A DNA stretch of 61,193 nt, taken from assembly GCF_002246015.1 (NCBI RefSeq), contig NZ_NOLJ01000003.1:702247-763439 (forward strand), read 5' to 3'. This document shows positions 17,511-25,949 of the stretch, piece after piece. The notes under the pieces are model-generated. The model did not search any database. It was not told the origin of the DNA and saw only the letters and a program-made list of their open reading frames with translations. Position 1 is the stretch's first letter; each line of letters starts with the position of its first letter. The position numbers and the translations under genes were made by a program. This DNA is from Nostoc sp. 'Peltigera membranacea cyanobiont' 210A. Its GTDB lineage: Bacteria; Cyanobacteriota; Cyanobacteriia; Cyanobacteriales; Nostocaceae.

Positions 17511-18890
17511 ATGGGAACTCCTGATTCAGACGCACTGGTATTTTTTGGGGCAACAGGTGACTTGGCCTACAAGAAAATCTTCCCCAGCCTTCAGGCAATG
17601 GTACGACGGGGCAATCTTAATGTCCCAGTGATTGGGGTTGCCGGACGACCTTGGACGACGGAGCAACTTCGGGAAAGGGCACGTGATAGCCTAGAACATC
17701 ATGGTGGTATAGATCAAGCCGCATTTGAGAAACTTTCTGGACTACTCCAATACGTTGCTGGTGACTACAACAAACCAGAAACTTACGAAAAATTACGTCA
17801 AGCCCTTGGTGATGCCACTCGTCCCCTATACTATCTGGCAATTCCACCCAGCCTGTTTGCACAAGTAGTATCAGGATTGGGCGAATCAGGGTGTGCTAAA
17901 AATGCGCGGGTGGTAATTGAAAAACCATTTGGACGGGATTTGGAATCAGCACGCGAGTTAAATAAAATTCTGGCATCAGTTTTTCCCGAATCTGCCATCT
18001 ATCGCATCGACCATTACCTGGGCAAAGAACCACTGCTGAATTTACTCTATTTTCGGTTTGCCAACTCTTTTCTCGAAGCCATCTGGAATCGCAACTATGT
18101 TGAAAGCATCCAGATTGTGATGGCAGAGGACTTTGGCATTCAAGGAAGGGGGCGCTTCTATGAGGAGACTGGTGCAATTCGAGATGTAGTGGAAAACCAT
18201 ATGCTGCAAGTATTGGCTTCAGTGTGCATGGATGCTCCCGCCAGTACTGCTACCGATTCCATTCGGGATGAAAAAGAGCGTATTCTCAAAGCTATACCTT
18301 CAGTGCAACCCGATGATATTATTCGCGGTCAATTTTCTGATTACCGCAATGAAGAAGGTGTTGCGCCTGACTCCCAAGTAGAAACTTTTGTTGCCGTGCG
18401 GTTATTTATTAATACGTGGCGGTGGTCAGGAGTTCCCATCTACATCCGGGCTGGGAAAAAATTGCCTGTTAAAACTACTGAGGTGATGGTCAAGTTCAAG
18501 TGTCCACCTTTAGATGTGTTCCAGGAGGGAAGACAAGAAAACGCTAATTATGTTCGTTTTTTACTAGATCCAGAGGTAATTGTGGGATTGGGCGCTCGCA
18601 CTAAAATCCCTGGAGAAGATATGATCGGCTCTGCGGTTGAACTCCTGGCCTTTTATGGAGGTGGCGACGAGATGGAACCCTATGAACGTCTGTTAGCTGA
18701 TGCTATGCGGGGCGATCCCACCTTGTTTGTACGGGAAGATACTGTAGAAGAGGAATGGCGGATTGTCCAGCCAATTCTCGATAACGTCACACCCGTTTAC
18801 GAGTATGAGCCAAATACATGGGGGCCACCTGAGTCAGATCAACTGCTCTTGCCAAAGGATCAATGGTATAATCCCTTGTCTAAAGAGTAG
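17511..18890 (+). CDS. zwf: glucose-6-phosphate 1-dehydrogenase-like protein
   Basis: 459 aa. The N-terminal NADP-binding motif is [13 protein letters not shown] (normally GASGDLA+K), and the active-site segment is [10 protein letters not shown] at residues ~163-172. The C-terminal G6PD domain includes [21 protein letters not shown]. It is slightly short compared with the ~510 aa of cyanobacterial Zwf. In heterocystous cyanobacteria the main zwf lies in fbp-tal-zwf-opcA; none of those neighbours is here, so this is probably a second, OpcA-independent paralog. An AGAGG lies 8-12 nt before the ATG. Reaction: oxidation of glucose-6-phosphate in the oxidative pentose phosphate pathway; the substrate of this paralog is not certain. 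Confidence 0.85.
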   Translation: MGTPDSDALVFFGATGDLAYKKIFPSLQAMVRRGNLNVPVIGVAGRPWTTEQLRERARDSLEHHGGIDQAAFEKLSGLLQYVAGDYNKPETYEKLRQALGDATRPLYYLAIPPSLFAQVVSGLGESGCAKNARVVIEKPFGRDLESARELNKILASVFPESAIYRIDHYLGKEPLLNLLYFRFANSFLEAIWNRNYVESIQIVMAEDFGIQGRGRFYEETGAIRDVVENHMLQVLASVCMDAPASTATDSIRDEKERILKAIPSVQPDDIIRGQFSDYRNEEGVAPDSQVETFVAVRLFINTWRWSGVPIYIRAGKKLPVKTTEVMVKFKCPPLDVFQEGRQENANYVRFLLDPEVIVGLGARTKIPGEDMIGSAVELLAFYGGGDEMEPYERLLADAMRGDPTLFVREDTVEEEWRIVQPILDNVTPVYEYEPNTWGPPESDQLLLPKDQWYNPLSKE

Positions 18891-18985
18891 TATATATTAC
18901 TCATAATCTGGGCAATATCAAGGAATTTGGCGAGATGCGATAATTTTAATCATTTACAAAGTATTTTTTGCGCATTTAGCAGGGG

Positions 18986-19117
18986 ATGCGGTTTATTTAT
19001 AAATCCTGTATTCAACCTGTGACAGATGAGTTAGCAATTCGCGGTTATCACCAAGAATGGAAGCACCTGATGAAAGCTAATTTCAAGCTAACCGCACAAG
19101 CAGTTGAACATGATTAG
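18986..19117 (+). CDS. small ORF, 43 aa, unassigned
   Basis: MRFIYKSCIQPVTDELAI...HLMKANFKLTAQAVEHD, ending 9 bp before the glutamine-synthetase-like gene. An AGGGG precedes the ATG closely. The composition looks coding, but I do not recognise it. It may be the 3' relic of a larger gene once linked to the downstream gene, or a real small protein. Confidence 0.3.
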   Translation: MRFIYKSCIQPVTDELAIRGYHQEWKHLMKANFKLTAQAVEHD

Positions 19118-19126
19118 GCAATCCAA

Positions 19127-20617
19127 ATGAAAAGACCTGGATTTATTGAGCGTCATCACCTGTGGACAGAAATCCAAAAACAAGCATCTGAAAAGATCGA
19201 GGCTGTTGTCAAAGAACGGGATTTATTGTTGATTCGTACCGCTTGGTCAGACCAGCATGGGATTGTTCGCAGCAAATCGCTCTTACCCCAGACATTTTTC
19301 AGTGCCTTAGAAAACGGTATGCAAATCAGCACAGGGACATTCCTGTTTGATACTGGTGGTGCAATAGTATTTAACCCGTTTGTGCCTGGCGGTAGTTTAG
19401 ATATGCCTTTGATGACAGGTGCGCCAAATCTTGTGGCTGTTCCTGACCCTGATACCTTCAAAATTCTCCCTTGGGCAAAACGTACTGGCTTTATTCTCTG
19501 TGACGAGTACTTTCAAAATGGTCAGGCAATGCCCTTTTCCAGTCGCGGTATTTTGCGCCAATCATTGGTAGAGTTACATCAAAGAGGATTGGAGCATATT
19601 GTCGGCTTAGAAGTTGAGTGGTATCTGGCAAAGTTGGAAGATCCGATGTTAGCGATCGCTAATGTTGGTACTTCTGGAAAACCTGGTGAACCTGCCAAAG
19701 TTAGCGCTGTAGAGCATAGTTTCCAATATCTTTTAGAATCCCATAATCCAGAGATTCACGACTTGCTGCGTATTCTGGCAGAAAACTTAGTTGAAATGGG
19801 ATTGCCTTTAAGGAGTGTAGAAAACGAAGGAGGTGCCGGTCAATTTGAATTTACCTTTGACCCGATTCCGGCATTACAAGCTGCGGATACAATGATGATA
19901 TTCCGAATGGCGACCAAGCAAATCTGCCGTCAACAAGGTTACATCGCATCATTTATGTGTCGTCCAGGATTGCAAGGTTCTTCTTCCAATGGCTGGCATT
20001 TGCACCAATCCCTTGTAGACCAAAGCACAGGCGAGAACGCTTTCATGTCTGCAAACTCCAAATCCCTAATGTCAGACTTAGGTAAACATTTCGTTGGTGG
20101 TCTTCTGAAACACGCCAATGCTGCTTCTGTGTTCACAACCCCAACAATTAACGGCTACAAAAGATTTAGGCCTTATTCTCTAGCTCCTGACCGTGCCGGA
20201 TGGGGATTGGAAAACCGAGGGGCAATGATTAGATTACAAGGCGGTTTTGATGACCCCACCACCCATATTGAAAACCGAGTTGGAGAACCAGCAGCCAATC
20301 CTTATCTGTATATGGCATCGCAATTGATTTCTGGGCTAGATGGTGTAGATCGTAAAGTTGATCCTGGCTCCCCAACAGAGTCACCTTACGCTACAGAAAG
20401 CCCGACCTTACCCAAAAGTTTGCCAGAGGCGATTTCATATTTGAGTCAAAGCGAACTTTTTTCTCAGAAAATGGGGCAGCAGTTCATCAACTTCATCATC
20501 AAAATGAAAGAGAGTGAAATCAATCGCTTTTTGCAGTCTGTCGCTGATCGTCCACCAGAAGACTATTTAAAGCAGGTGACTAACTGGGAGCAAAGAGAAT
20601 ATTTTGAATTATTTTGA
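19127..20617 (+). CDS. glutamine synthetase family protein
   Basis: 496 aa. The GS beta-grasp region is followed by a catalytic domain with GLEVEWYL, then RSVENEGGAGQFEFTF (metal-binding Glu residues), SNGWHLHQSL (nucleotide/metal His), NGYKRFRPYSLAPDRAGWG and the ENRVGEPAANPYLYMA segment. The arrangement fits divergent GS-I-like enzymes that ligate amines or polyamines to glutamate rather than canonical GlnA; I infer this from the motif spacing and the N-terminal extension. The GlnA adenylylation Tyr region is not evident. No dedicated ammonium-assimilation neighbours. Confidence 0.85.
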   Translation: MKRPGFIERHHLWTEIQKQASEKIEAVVKERDLLLIRTAWSDQHGIVRSKSLLPQTFFSALENGMQISTGTFLFDTGGAIVFNPFVPGGSLDMPLMTGAPNLVAVPDPDTFKILPWAKRTGFILCDEYFQNGQAMPFSSRGILRQSLVELHQRGLEHIVGLEVEWYLAKLEDPMLAIANVGTSGKPGEPAKVSAVEHSFQYLLESHNPEIHDLLRILAENLVEMGLPLRSVENEGGAGQFEFTFDPIPALQAADTMMIFRMATKQICRQQGYIASFMCRPGLQGSSSNGWHLHQSLVDQSTGENAFMSANSKSLMSDLGKHFVGGLLKHANAASVFTTPTINGYKRFRPYSLAPDRAGWGLENRGAMIRLQGGFDDPTTHIENRVGEPAANPYLYMASQLISGLDGVDRKVDPGSPTESPYATESPTLPKSLPEAISYLSQSELFSQKMGQQFINFIIKMKESEINRFLQSVADRPPEDYLKQVTNWEQREYFELF

Positions 20618-20885
20618 AGTGAATAATTCTTGGAAATCTCGCGCTTTTAAAGATCGCCCCGTACATACTTGCTTAAGAAAAATTATTATATTTTTAACTT
20701 TATACAAGCATAATTGCGCAAAAGTAAATATTTATAAAGGATGAATTAATACTTGTTTTGGTAAGTCAATACCTTCGCCAATTTCCGAGGGTGAGTTGAT
20801 GTATAAACTCTTATTTTGGCAAAGATATTGGTAAGTATTATGTCATATCATACAGGTACAGTATAAATTTAGATTCACTTGTTAT

Positions 20886-20891
20886 AGGAGG
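20886..20891 (+). promoter_or_regulatory. strong ribosome binding site for the microviridin precursor
   Basis: AGGAGG lies 6 nt before a GTG codon at 20898. It is unusually strong for this window and decides the start. The preceding 260 bp are AT-rich; a possible -10 (GTATAAAT) lies near 20861. Confidence 0.65.
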
Positions 20892-20897
20892 AAGATT

Positions 20898-21176
20898 GTG
20901 TCTGAAAACAAACCAGAAGAGTTGAATTCACAAGCAGTACCATTCTTTGCTCGATTCTTGGAAGGGCAAAGCCTTGAAGACCTTTCTGATGAAGAATCAA
21001 AAGCGATTATCGGTGGATGCAATAATGCCACAAACCAGAATAATGATGAAGGTGTCCAAACTCTGAAGTTTCCATCCGATCAGGAAGATGGCACTACAGT
21101 AACCAAGAAGCACCCTTCTAATAATGACAAGTACGCTGTTACTCAGAAGTTTCCTTCAGATAGTGATGACAGATAG
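20898..21176 (+). CDS. microviridin-type graspetide precursor peptide with three tandem core segments
   Basis: 92 aa, GTG start. The leader contains PFFARFLE (residues 15-22), the hallmark recognition helix for microviridin ATP-grasp ligases, and a double-glycine near residues 39-40 (AIIGGC). Three core-like segments follow. Residues 55-64 are TLKFPSDQED, which matches the microviridin pattern TxK(Y/F)PSDx(E/D)(E/D). Residues 69-77 are TKKHPSNND, where the first acidic acceptor is Asn. Residues 82-92 are TQKFPSDSDDR, with all donors and acceptors present. Members are cyclised by omega-ester and omega-amide bonds and usually inhibit serine proteases. No ATP-grasp ligase, acetyltransferase or transporter gene is in the window, so it is an orphan locus and would need ligases supplied in trans. 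Confidence 0.85.
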   Translation: MSENKPEELNSQAVPFFARFLEGQSLEDLSDEESKAIIGGCNNATNQNNDEGVQTLKFPSDQEDGTTVTKKHPSNNDKYAVTQKFPSDSDDR

Positions 21177-21435
21177 TCGTCTTGACCTTCATAGCTGCAT
21201 ACTTTTGACTACACCAAAGATGCGGTTTTAAAATTATTGTCAGTATAAAAATACATTTAGCTTTGCCAACTTCATCTAGGGGTTGGCTCCCTATTAAAAT
21301 TAAGTTCACTTTTTTAATATTTTGCTTTTTGCTTTCTCAGTAGTTGACAATCGTGAAAATGCCAAAACTAATAAAAATATTTTATGCACCTTCAGCGTGA
21401 TGATCGCTGAGATTTTAAGTAATTCAGCTAATTGA

Positions 21436-22671
21436 TTACGACTTCTCTTTAGCTGGCGTTGCAATACCGCGTTTAACTAGACTCGCTTCAAGTTCCTGAA
21501 TGAATTTTAAGTCTTCCTGCAATAGAAGCTGGCTTTCGCTAGAAGAAAGATTTTTTTCCAGAAAAGCAAATGCTTGCCGAAATTGACGCGGATTTGCTTT
21601 AATTAGCGAGTCAAAGTGACAGGGAATAATCTGCTGAAAATCCCACCTTGCAACTGTATCAGCCCAGTTGAGGACTTGGCTTGGGGCTTGAGGAAGAATG
21701 AGGATTTGCAAAATTGGTGCGACAAATGGTCGTCCCTGACCTCGTAGAGCGTCGAATGCCTGTTTCCAGGTTTCTTGCCAGCGAAAAGGAAATAAACCAA
21801 AGTACGTTTTTAGCGATCGCTGTGGTGCTTTGAGAGCATCACGAAACATCTGTCCGATTGAAGCAACTTCTAAGGCACTAGGACGGAAGTAAAGCGCAAA
21901 TAGTGAAATGCGTTGCCATCCCTTGCGACGGTTGTCTTCATTGTCCTCGATCGTTTCCGAGGCATTGTCCCTGGCATGAAACAGTAAGGGATAAGGATCT
22001 AATTGGAGGATTTCTGGTGGGTCAACTGGCACAGAAAGGATAGAATCAGTTACAAGCAGAGTGTGCGATCGCTTGTGAAACACTGCAACTTCTGCAAAAG
22101 ATCCTCGTCCCAAGTCGATGTCCAATATTGCATAGTCAAACTCCAGAGCGAAGGGAGCAAGGCTTGAGTTCTCTGGGAGTTCTTGAGTTCGTTTTTGGGG
22201 AAAGCCTAGCCAACTAAGCGGCAGATTGAACGGAAAACTCCACTGGTGCGGCGCAACAAAGACTTGTGCTTGAGGAAAGCGACGAGCAAAGGGGCCAACG
22301 AAGACTTTATGCTCCAGACCAGAACTGGTTGGCAGTAAAATGTACTTAACTTCACCGTGCTTTGCTACCAACTCATTAACCAAGCGGACACACTCAGTTG
22401 TTGGAGCAACGGGTGCATAGACCAGAAGTCCTCCAGCAGAGAGCTTGACGATAGTCATGCGAATCGGCACGATGGTGTAGAGAATGCCGTGAAGCTGATC
22501 GAATGTCCAGATAGTGTCCTGAACTATTTCCTGACGAAGTGTCCGCCGCCTGCCGTAGGGGTAGAGTGGGACAGCAGCCCAGAATGGCCATGACCAATCC
22601 TTGGGGTTGTTCAAAGGAGACATCCCTCGATCTTGTAGTTCAACCTTCGACTGAGATCGTTGTGAGTTCAT
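21436..22671 (-). CDS. DUF4336 domain-containing protein
   Basis: 411 aa from the ATG at the complement of 22671. The frame stays open to 22872, but the extra residues are low-complexity and do not look like the family; a weak GGA lies upstream of the chosen ATG. The N-terminal WSWPFWAAVPLYPYGRRRTLR, then IWTFDQLHGILYTIVPIRMTIVKL and the metallo-beta-lactamase-like strand order (LPTSSGLEHKVFVGPFARRFPQAQVFVAPHQWS) fit DUF4336. The canonical HxHxDH metal site is not visible. Function unknown. Its 3' end faces the microviridin gene across a 259-bp gap (21177-21435) with no recognisable feature. Confidence 0.8.
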   Translation of the reverse strand: MNSQRSQSKVELQDRGMSPLNNPKDWSWPFWAAVPLYPYGRRRTLRQEIVQDTIWTFDQLHGILYTIVPIRMTIVKLSAGGLLVYAPVAPTTECVRLVNELVAKHGEVKYILLPTSSGLEHKVFVGPFARRFPQAQVFVAPHQWSFPFNLPLSWLGFPQKRTQELPENSSLAPFALEFDYAILDIDLGRGSFAEVAVFHKRSHTLLVTDSILSVPVDPPEILQLDPYPLLFHARDNASETIEDNEDNRRKGWQRISLFALYFRPSALEVASIGQMFRDALKAPQRSLKTYFGLFPFRWQETWKQAFDALRGQGRPFVAPILQILILPQAPSQVLNWADTVARWDFQQIIPCHFDSLIKANPRQFRQAFAFLEKNLSSSESQLLLQEDLKFIQELEASLVKRGIATPAKEKS

Positions 22672-23035
22672 CGTCGTTCCATTGTCCTGGCGCGGGCCAG
22701 TTATGAGAGTGCTGTAGTGGCTACAAGATTGATATAGCACGCTTGTCGGGCGAGGGCAACTGGCTAAAATCCCTACACAACACAACACTTGTCGGTAAAA
22801 GATTCTTTTTACCGAATCTTCCCATGAGCCGGGGCGCGAGGGTTTATGGGACATTGGATTACCTACCTCCAATTGCGATCGGCGCTTCTCTATCGCGGGC
22901 TAAGTCATTGTCTACATTTTGTATACAGAGGTAAACAAGCAGTTGAAAAGTGACTTTTCAAAATTGAATAAGCATTAATACTTAATTAAATATTTTGTAA
23001 ACTTATTGATTTTTTGAGCAATACTATCTATACTT
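22672..23035. other. intergenic region with a short hairpin
   Basis: CGGTAAAA (22793-22800) pairs with TTTTACCG (22807-22814), and the overlapping AAGATTC/GAATCTT pair could form an alternative stem. No other gene is supported; the upstream extension of the DUF4336 frame into this region is considered spurious. Confidence 0.35.
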
Positions 23036-23092
23036 AAAAAGTAAGTAAAAAGTAAGTAAAAAGTAAGCCAAAATTAAGTAAGTTAATTTTGG
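23036..23092 (+). promoter_or_regulatory. operator-like array: three 11-bp direct repeats plus a 10-bp inverted repeat
   Basis: AAAAAGTAAGT occurs three times in tandem (23036-23046, 23047-23057, and 23058-23068 with a final C). It is followed by CCAAAATTAA (23068-23077) and TTAATTTTGG (23083-23092), a perfect inverted repeat around GTAAG. It ends 34 bp before the RHH gene, and the arrangement is typical of an autoregulated RHH operator. Regulation is inference. Confidence 0.55.
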
Positions 23093-23126
23093 TATCTGTT
23101 TTTGCAAAGCTGTACGGTGTTAAGTT

Positions 23127-23348
23127 ATGAAACAAGAATCCTCAAAAATTAGACTGAGCCTGGATGTTTCCTCTGAATTGAATGAAACTATTACTCAATT
23201 AGCTAAAAAATCCGGAGGAAGCAAAAGCGATATTTTACGTAAAGCAATAGCTTTAATGGAAGTTGCTGTTGATGCCAAAGAAAGAGGTGAAAAAGTTGCA
23301 TTATTAAATAAAGATCAGACAGTAAATAGAGAAATTGTTGGAATATAG
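23127..23348 (+). CDS. ribbon-helix-helix DNA-binding protein (CopG/antitoxin-like)
   Basis: 73 aa. The N-terminal strand SKIRLSLDVSSELNETITQLA is followed by GGSKSDILRKAIALMEVAVDA, the two helices of an RHH fold; the short tail ends EKVALLNKDQTVNREIVGI. The fold dimerises and binds DNA with paired beta-strands. Antitoxins often have this form, but no toxin is obvious beside it. The operator-like array upstream suggests autoregulation. Its last ~50 residues align with the C-terminus of the next gene's product. Confidence 0.82.
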   Translation: MKQESSKIRLSLDVSSELNETITQLAKKSGGSKSDILRKAIALMEVAVDAKERGEKVALLNKDQTVNREIVGI

Positions 23349-23428
23349 TCTGTCTTAAGTTACTTTATTTAATTAGTCATGTTCAACAGTCCTCAACTTT
23401 TTGGCGTCCTTTTTTAGCATTTAATACT

Positions 23429-23461
23429 AAAATTCCTTAATATAATGTATTAAGGAATTTT
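23429..23461. terminator. 14-bp perfect inverted repeat between the RHH gene and its paralog
   Basis: AAAATTCCTTAATA (23429-23442) pairs with TATTAAGGAATTTT (23448-23461), leaving a 5-nt loop. It is AT-rich, so a weak terminator, and symmetric enough to be an operator. It ends 20 bp before the next start, which has an AAGGGG ribosome site. Confidence 0.45.
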
Positions 23462-23481
23462 CCTATTTGTAAGGGGTATAA

Positions 23482-23838
23482 ATGACTGATTATAATGAAA
23501 CAACTAAAAGTTTAAAAAATATTCATGACTTGGACGTACTCTGTAAACAAAAAGGATACAATCAGTATGATTTAAATCAAATTGATGTATCTACATTAAT
23601 AGAATTATTGTTATACAAAGGTGAATTAGATGAAACTGTATTAATTGAATCTTTAGAAATGGAAATTATTAACAAGCAATTGGAAAAGTTGTCTGCAAGG
23701 CTTTCGTGTAGTAAAGAACAAGTGATTTGTAAAGCAATTGCTTTGTATGAGATTGCTTGTAACGCTCCTATCGATAATAAAAAAATAGCATTAGTTGATG
23801 ATAAAACTGATTATGGTGAGCAAATTACTGGGTTTTAA
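23482..23838 (+). CDS. RHH-like protein with an N-terminal extension
   Basis: 118 aa. The C-terminal half (LEKLSARLSCSKEQVICKAIALYEIA, ending DKTDYGEQITGF) aligns with the preceding RHH protein, including the SK..I..KAIAL..A helix and the ALxxD(K)...I.GF tail. The first ~65 residues are an additional acidic helical region (MTDYNETTKSLKN, DVSTLIELLLYKGELDETV). The first beta-strand of a canonical RHH fold is replaced by LEMEIINKQLEKL, so it may heterodimerise with the smaller protein or have lost DNA binding. Function unknown. Confidence 0.7.
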   Translation: MTDYNETTKSLKNIHDLDVLCKQKGYNQYDLNQIDVSTLIELLLYKGELDETVLIESLEMEIINKQLEKLSARLSCSKEQVICKAIALYEIACNAPIDNKKIALVDDKTDYGEQITGF

Positions 23839-23883
23839 TTATTTTGCTATTTAACTAATATAAGGATTTTATTTTATATATTT

Positions 23884-24222
23884 ATGACATCAAATAATCC
23901 TAATAACCAAACACAGAATGTATCTGGTACGCCAATAGATTTAAATCAAAAAGCTAAAAATATAGAGCTAAAGTTAGATGAAACAGAATATATTATTAAA
24001 AGTCCAAAAAGCAAAGTTGAAGAATGGAGTAAAATTGGACGTGAAGTCTCAATAACTTTAGCTTCTCTTACTGCCATAGGCTTTATGTGCTATTTTTGTT
24101 TTCAAACAATTCAATCAAATAAGACATCATCTGATGATAAAAAATGGGCACAATCTACTCTTACATTCATTGTAGGAGGAGGGGTTGGATATATTTCAGG
24201 GAAGAGTCAAAAAGATTCTTGA
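23884..24222 (+). CDS. small membrane protein, 112 aa
   Basis: The N-terminal ~55 residues are polar (NNPNNQTQN...), with a helix LDETEYIIKSPKSKVEEW. A hydrophobic segment REVSITLASLTAIGFMCYFCF (~60-78) and a second one TLTFIVGGGVGYISG (~96-108) follow, suggesting two membrane passes with a short loop. AAGGA lies upstream of the ATG. It is 45 bp after the RHH-paralog gene and AT-rich like it, so the three probably form one unit. No family recognised; a membrane effector is possible but unproven. Confidence 0.65.
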   Translation: MTSNNPNNQTQNVSGTPIDLNQKAKNIELKLDETEYIIKSPKSKVEEWSKIGREVSITLASLTAIGFMCYFCFQTIQSNKTSSDDKKWAQSTLTFIVGGGVGYISGKSQKDS

Positions 24223-24380
24223 GTTACTAAAGGTCACAAACGTGGCTCACCACAGCTAAAGTATTTATTCTTCGTTGAGTGTGTGGGCACTTTCTATAAA
24301 ATCGAGCATTCTGTTAGTCAAAAGCCCAGAAAAAAGGGAGTGCGACAATCGGCTGTGGCTGGTGAAGTTGCGTGTTGCGG

Positions 24381-24423
24381 TAACTTCCGACTTCAGCAGC
24401 TAGTTCGTGGAAGTCGGAAGTTA
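24381..24423. repeat. 14-bp perfect hairpin
   Basis: TAACTTCCGACTTC (24381-24394) pairs with GAAGTCGGAAGTTA (24410-24423) around a 15-nt loop. It lies in the 430-bp gap 24223-24652, which is otherwise HIP1-rich and has no supported gene. It could terminate the upstream unit, although no T-run follows. Confidence 0.5.
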
Positions 24424-24596
24424 GGAGTTGCGATCGCGTTTCACAAGGCCGACAATCCCATTAGGGGTTAAGTCCCAATCGCGAGAGAAGCGCCATCGCG
24501 CTCCGACTGCATCAGAATTTGCATTGATGACCGTTGCAGTTTTCGTTGTACCTAAACTGCGATCGCGAATGAGCGGACGGTGAGTAACTTGTTAAG

Positions 24597-24656
24597 ATGA
24601 TGTTGACTCAAAATCAGTCACAGCAAACCATCACTGACCACCACTTAGAAGCATGA
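24597..24656 (+). CDS. 19-aa upstream ORF overlapping the P450 start
   Basis: MMLTQNQSQQTITDHHLEA ends in a TGA that overlaps the P450 ATG (ATGA at 24653-24656). This layout allows translational coupling. The P450 ATG itself has no good ribosome site, which strengthens the idea. It could also be the 3' relic of a lost upstream gene or chance. Confidence 0.3.
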   Translation: MMLTQNQSQQTITDHHLEA

Positions 24657-25897
24657 AGCATCTGTCAGACTACAACTTCTTCGATCCAGAAGTGCTTGTG
24701 TGCCCTTATGAATTCTACAAGCTGGCACAGGAGCAAGCACCAATTATGGAGCTACCAAGTCCCACAACGGAAGCAAAACTCTTTCTTGTTACTCGCTATG
24801 ACTTAGCGATCGAAATTCTTAAGGATACAAGAGTATTCTCTAGCAATTTCTCGACTTTACTAGCTGGCAAAGAACAACACGATCAGGAGTTGCAGAAAAT
24901 TGCGGCTCTTGGCTGGCCTCAGATGAACACCCTACTGACGGCAGATCCACCAGAACACGAGCGATTTCGCTCGCTGGTGAATAAGGCATTCACCTCATCG
25001 CGTATCAACAAAATGCGTGACTTGATTGAGCAGATTGTTGATGAACTGATTGACAGTTTTATCGATCGCGGCAAGTGTGAATTCGTCAGTGAGTTTGCCG
25101 TACCCTTACCGCTCAAAGTTATTGCTCAACAGTTAGGTGTGCCGCAAGCAGATTTGCCGAAGTTCAAGCAATGGTCTGATGCTTTTATTGCGCGTTTAGG
25201 TAACTTACTTTCTAGGGAGCAGGAAATCGAGTGTGCTAAAGATGTTGTTGCTTTTCAGCATTATTTTCATGATGTCATCGAGTCACGCCAAAAACAGCCT
25301 CAAGATGATTTGATCACTGACTTGGTACAGGCAAAAGTGGATGGAGAGCGATCGCTCGACACTGCTGAACTACTGAGTATAATTCAGCAAATATTAGTGG
25401 CAGGCAATGAGACTGTCACCAGTGCGATCGCAGGTGGGATGTTGTTGCTGACAAACAACAAAGAGCAGATGAAGTTAGTACAAACAGATATTTCTCTGTT
25501 AGAAAACTTTGTTGAAGAAGTTTTACGAATGCAAAGTCCGACAGCAGGAATGTGGCGAGTTGTGACGGAAGATACAAAGCTTCAAGATGTCGATCTCAAA
25601 GCTGGGTCTTTAGTGATGCTCCGCTTCGATGCTGCTAACCGCGACTCGCTAAAATTTATTGAAGGTGAGCGTTTCGATGTGCGCCGCCATAATGCCAGCA
25701 ACCACCTATCTTTTGGTCATGGGATTCATTTCTGTTTGGGTGCTATGCTTGCTCGTAAGGAAATGCAGATCGCATATCAGCGTTTGCTGCTACGCCTGAA
25801 GGACATTCGCTTGGCACAAGAAGGATACCAATATTTACCAAATGTACTCATGCGGACACTGAAGCACCTCAATATTGAGTTCGACAAGGCATCATGA
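24653..25897 (+). CDS. cytochrome P450
   Basis: 414 aa, soluble bacterial type. The I-helix oxygen-binding motif is VAGNETVTSAI, the K-helix ExxR is EEVLR, and the heme-binding loop is FGHGIHFCLGAMLAR with the axial thiolate at Cys361. Substrate recognition regions give no clear substrate. No ferredoxin or ferredoxin-reductase gene is adjacent, so electrons must come from elsewhere. The length is normal for class I bacterial P450s, and the frame is complete. Confidence 0.93.
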   Translation: MKHLSDYNFFDPEVLVCPYEFYKLAQEQAPIMELPSPTTEAKLFLVTRYDLAIEILKDTRVFSSNFSTLLAGKEQHDQELQKIAALGWPQMNTLLTADPPEHERFRSLVNKAFTSSRINKMRDLIEQIVDELIDSFIDRGKCEFVSEFAVPLPLKVIAQQLGVPQADLPKFKQWSDAFIARLGNLLSREQEIECAKDVVAFQHYFHDVIESRQKQPQDDLITDLVQAKVDGERSLDTAELLSIIQQILVAGNETVTSAIAGGMLLLTNNKEQMKLVQTDISLLENFVEEVLRMQSPTAGMWRVVTEDTKLQDVDLKAGSLVMLRFDAANRDSLKFIEGERFDVRRHNASNHLSFGHGIHFCLGAMLARKEMQIAYQRLLLRLKDIRLAQEGYQYLPNVLMRTLKHLNIEFDKAS

Positions 25898-25949
25898 ACC
25901 ACCAGTTCGGTAATAAATACTACTAGAATTTCGATAGGAGGTAAAAACA

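Noticed and set aside
22672..22872. Upstream extension of the DUF4336 gene
   Set aside because: 67 extra residues of low complexity, with no family resemblance.
24283..24471. 62-codon frame around the 14-bp hairpin
   Set aside because: Runs through the hairpin and HIP1 sites; composition is not protein-like.
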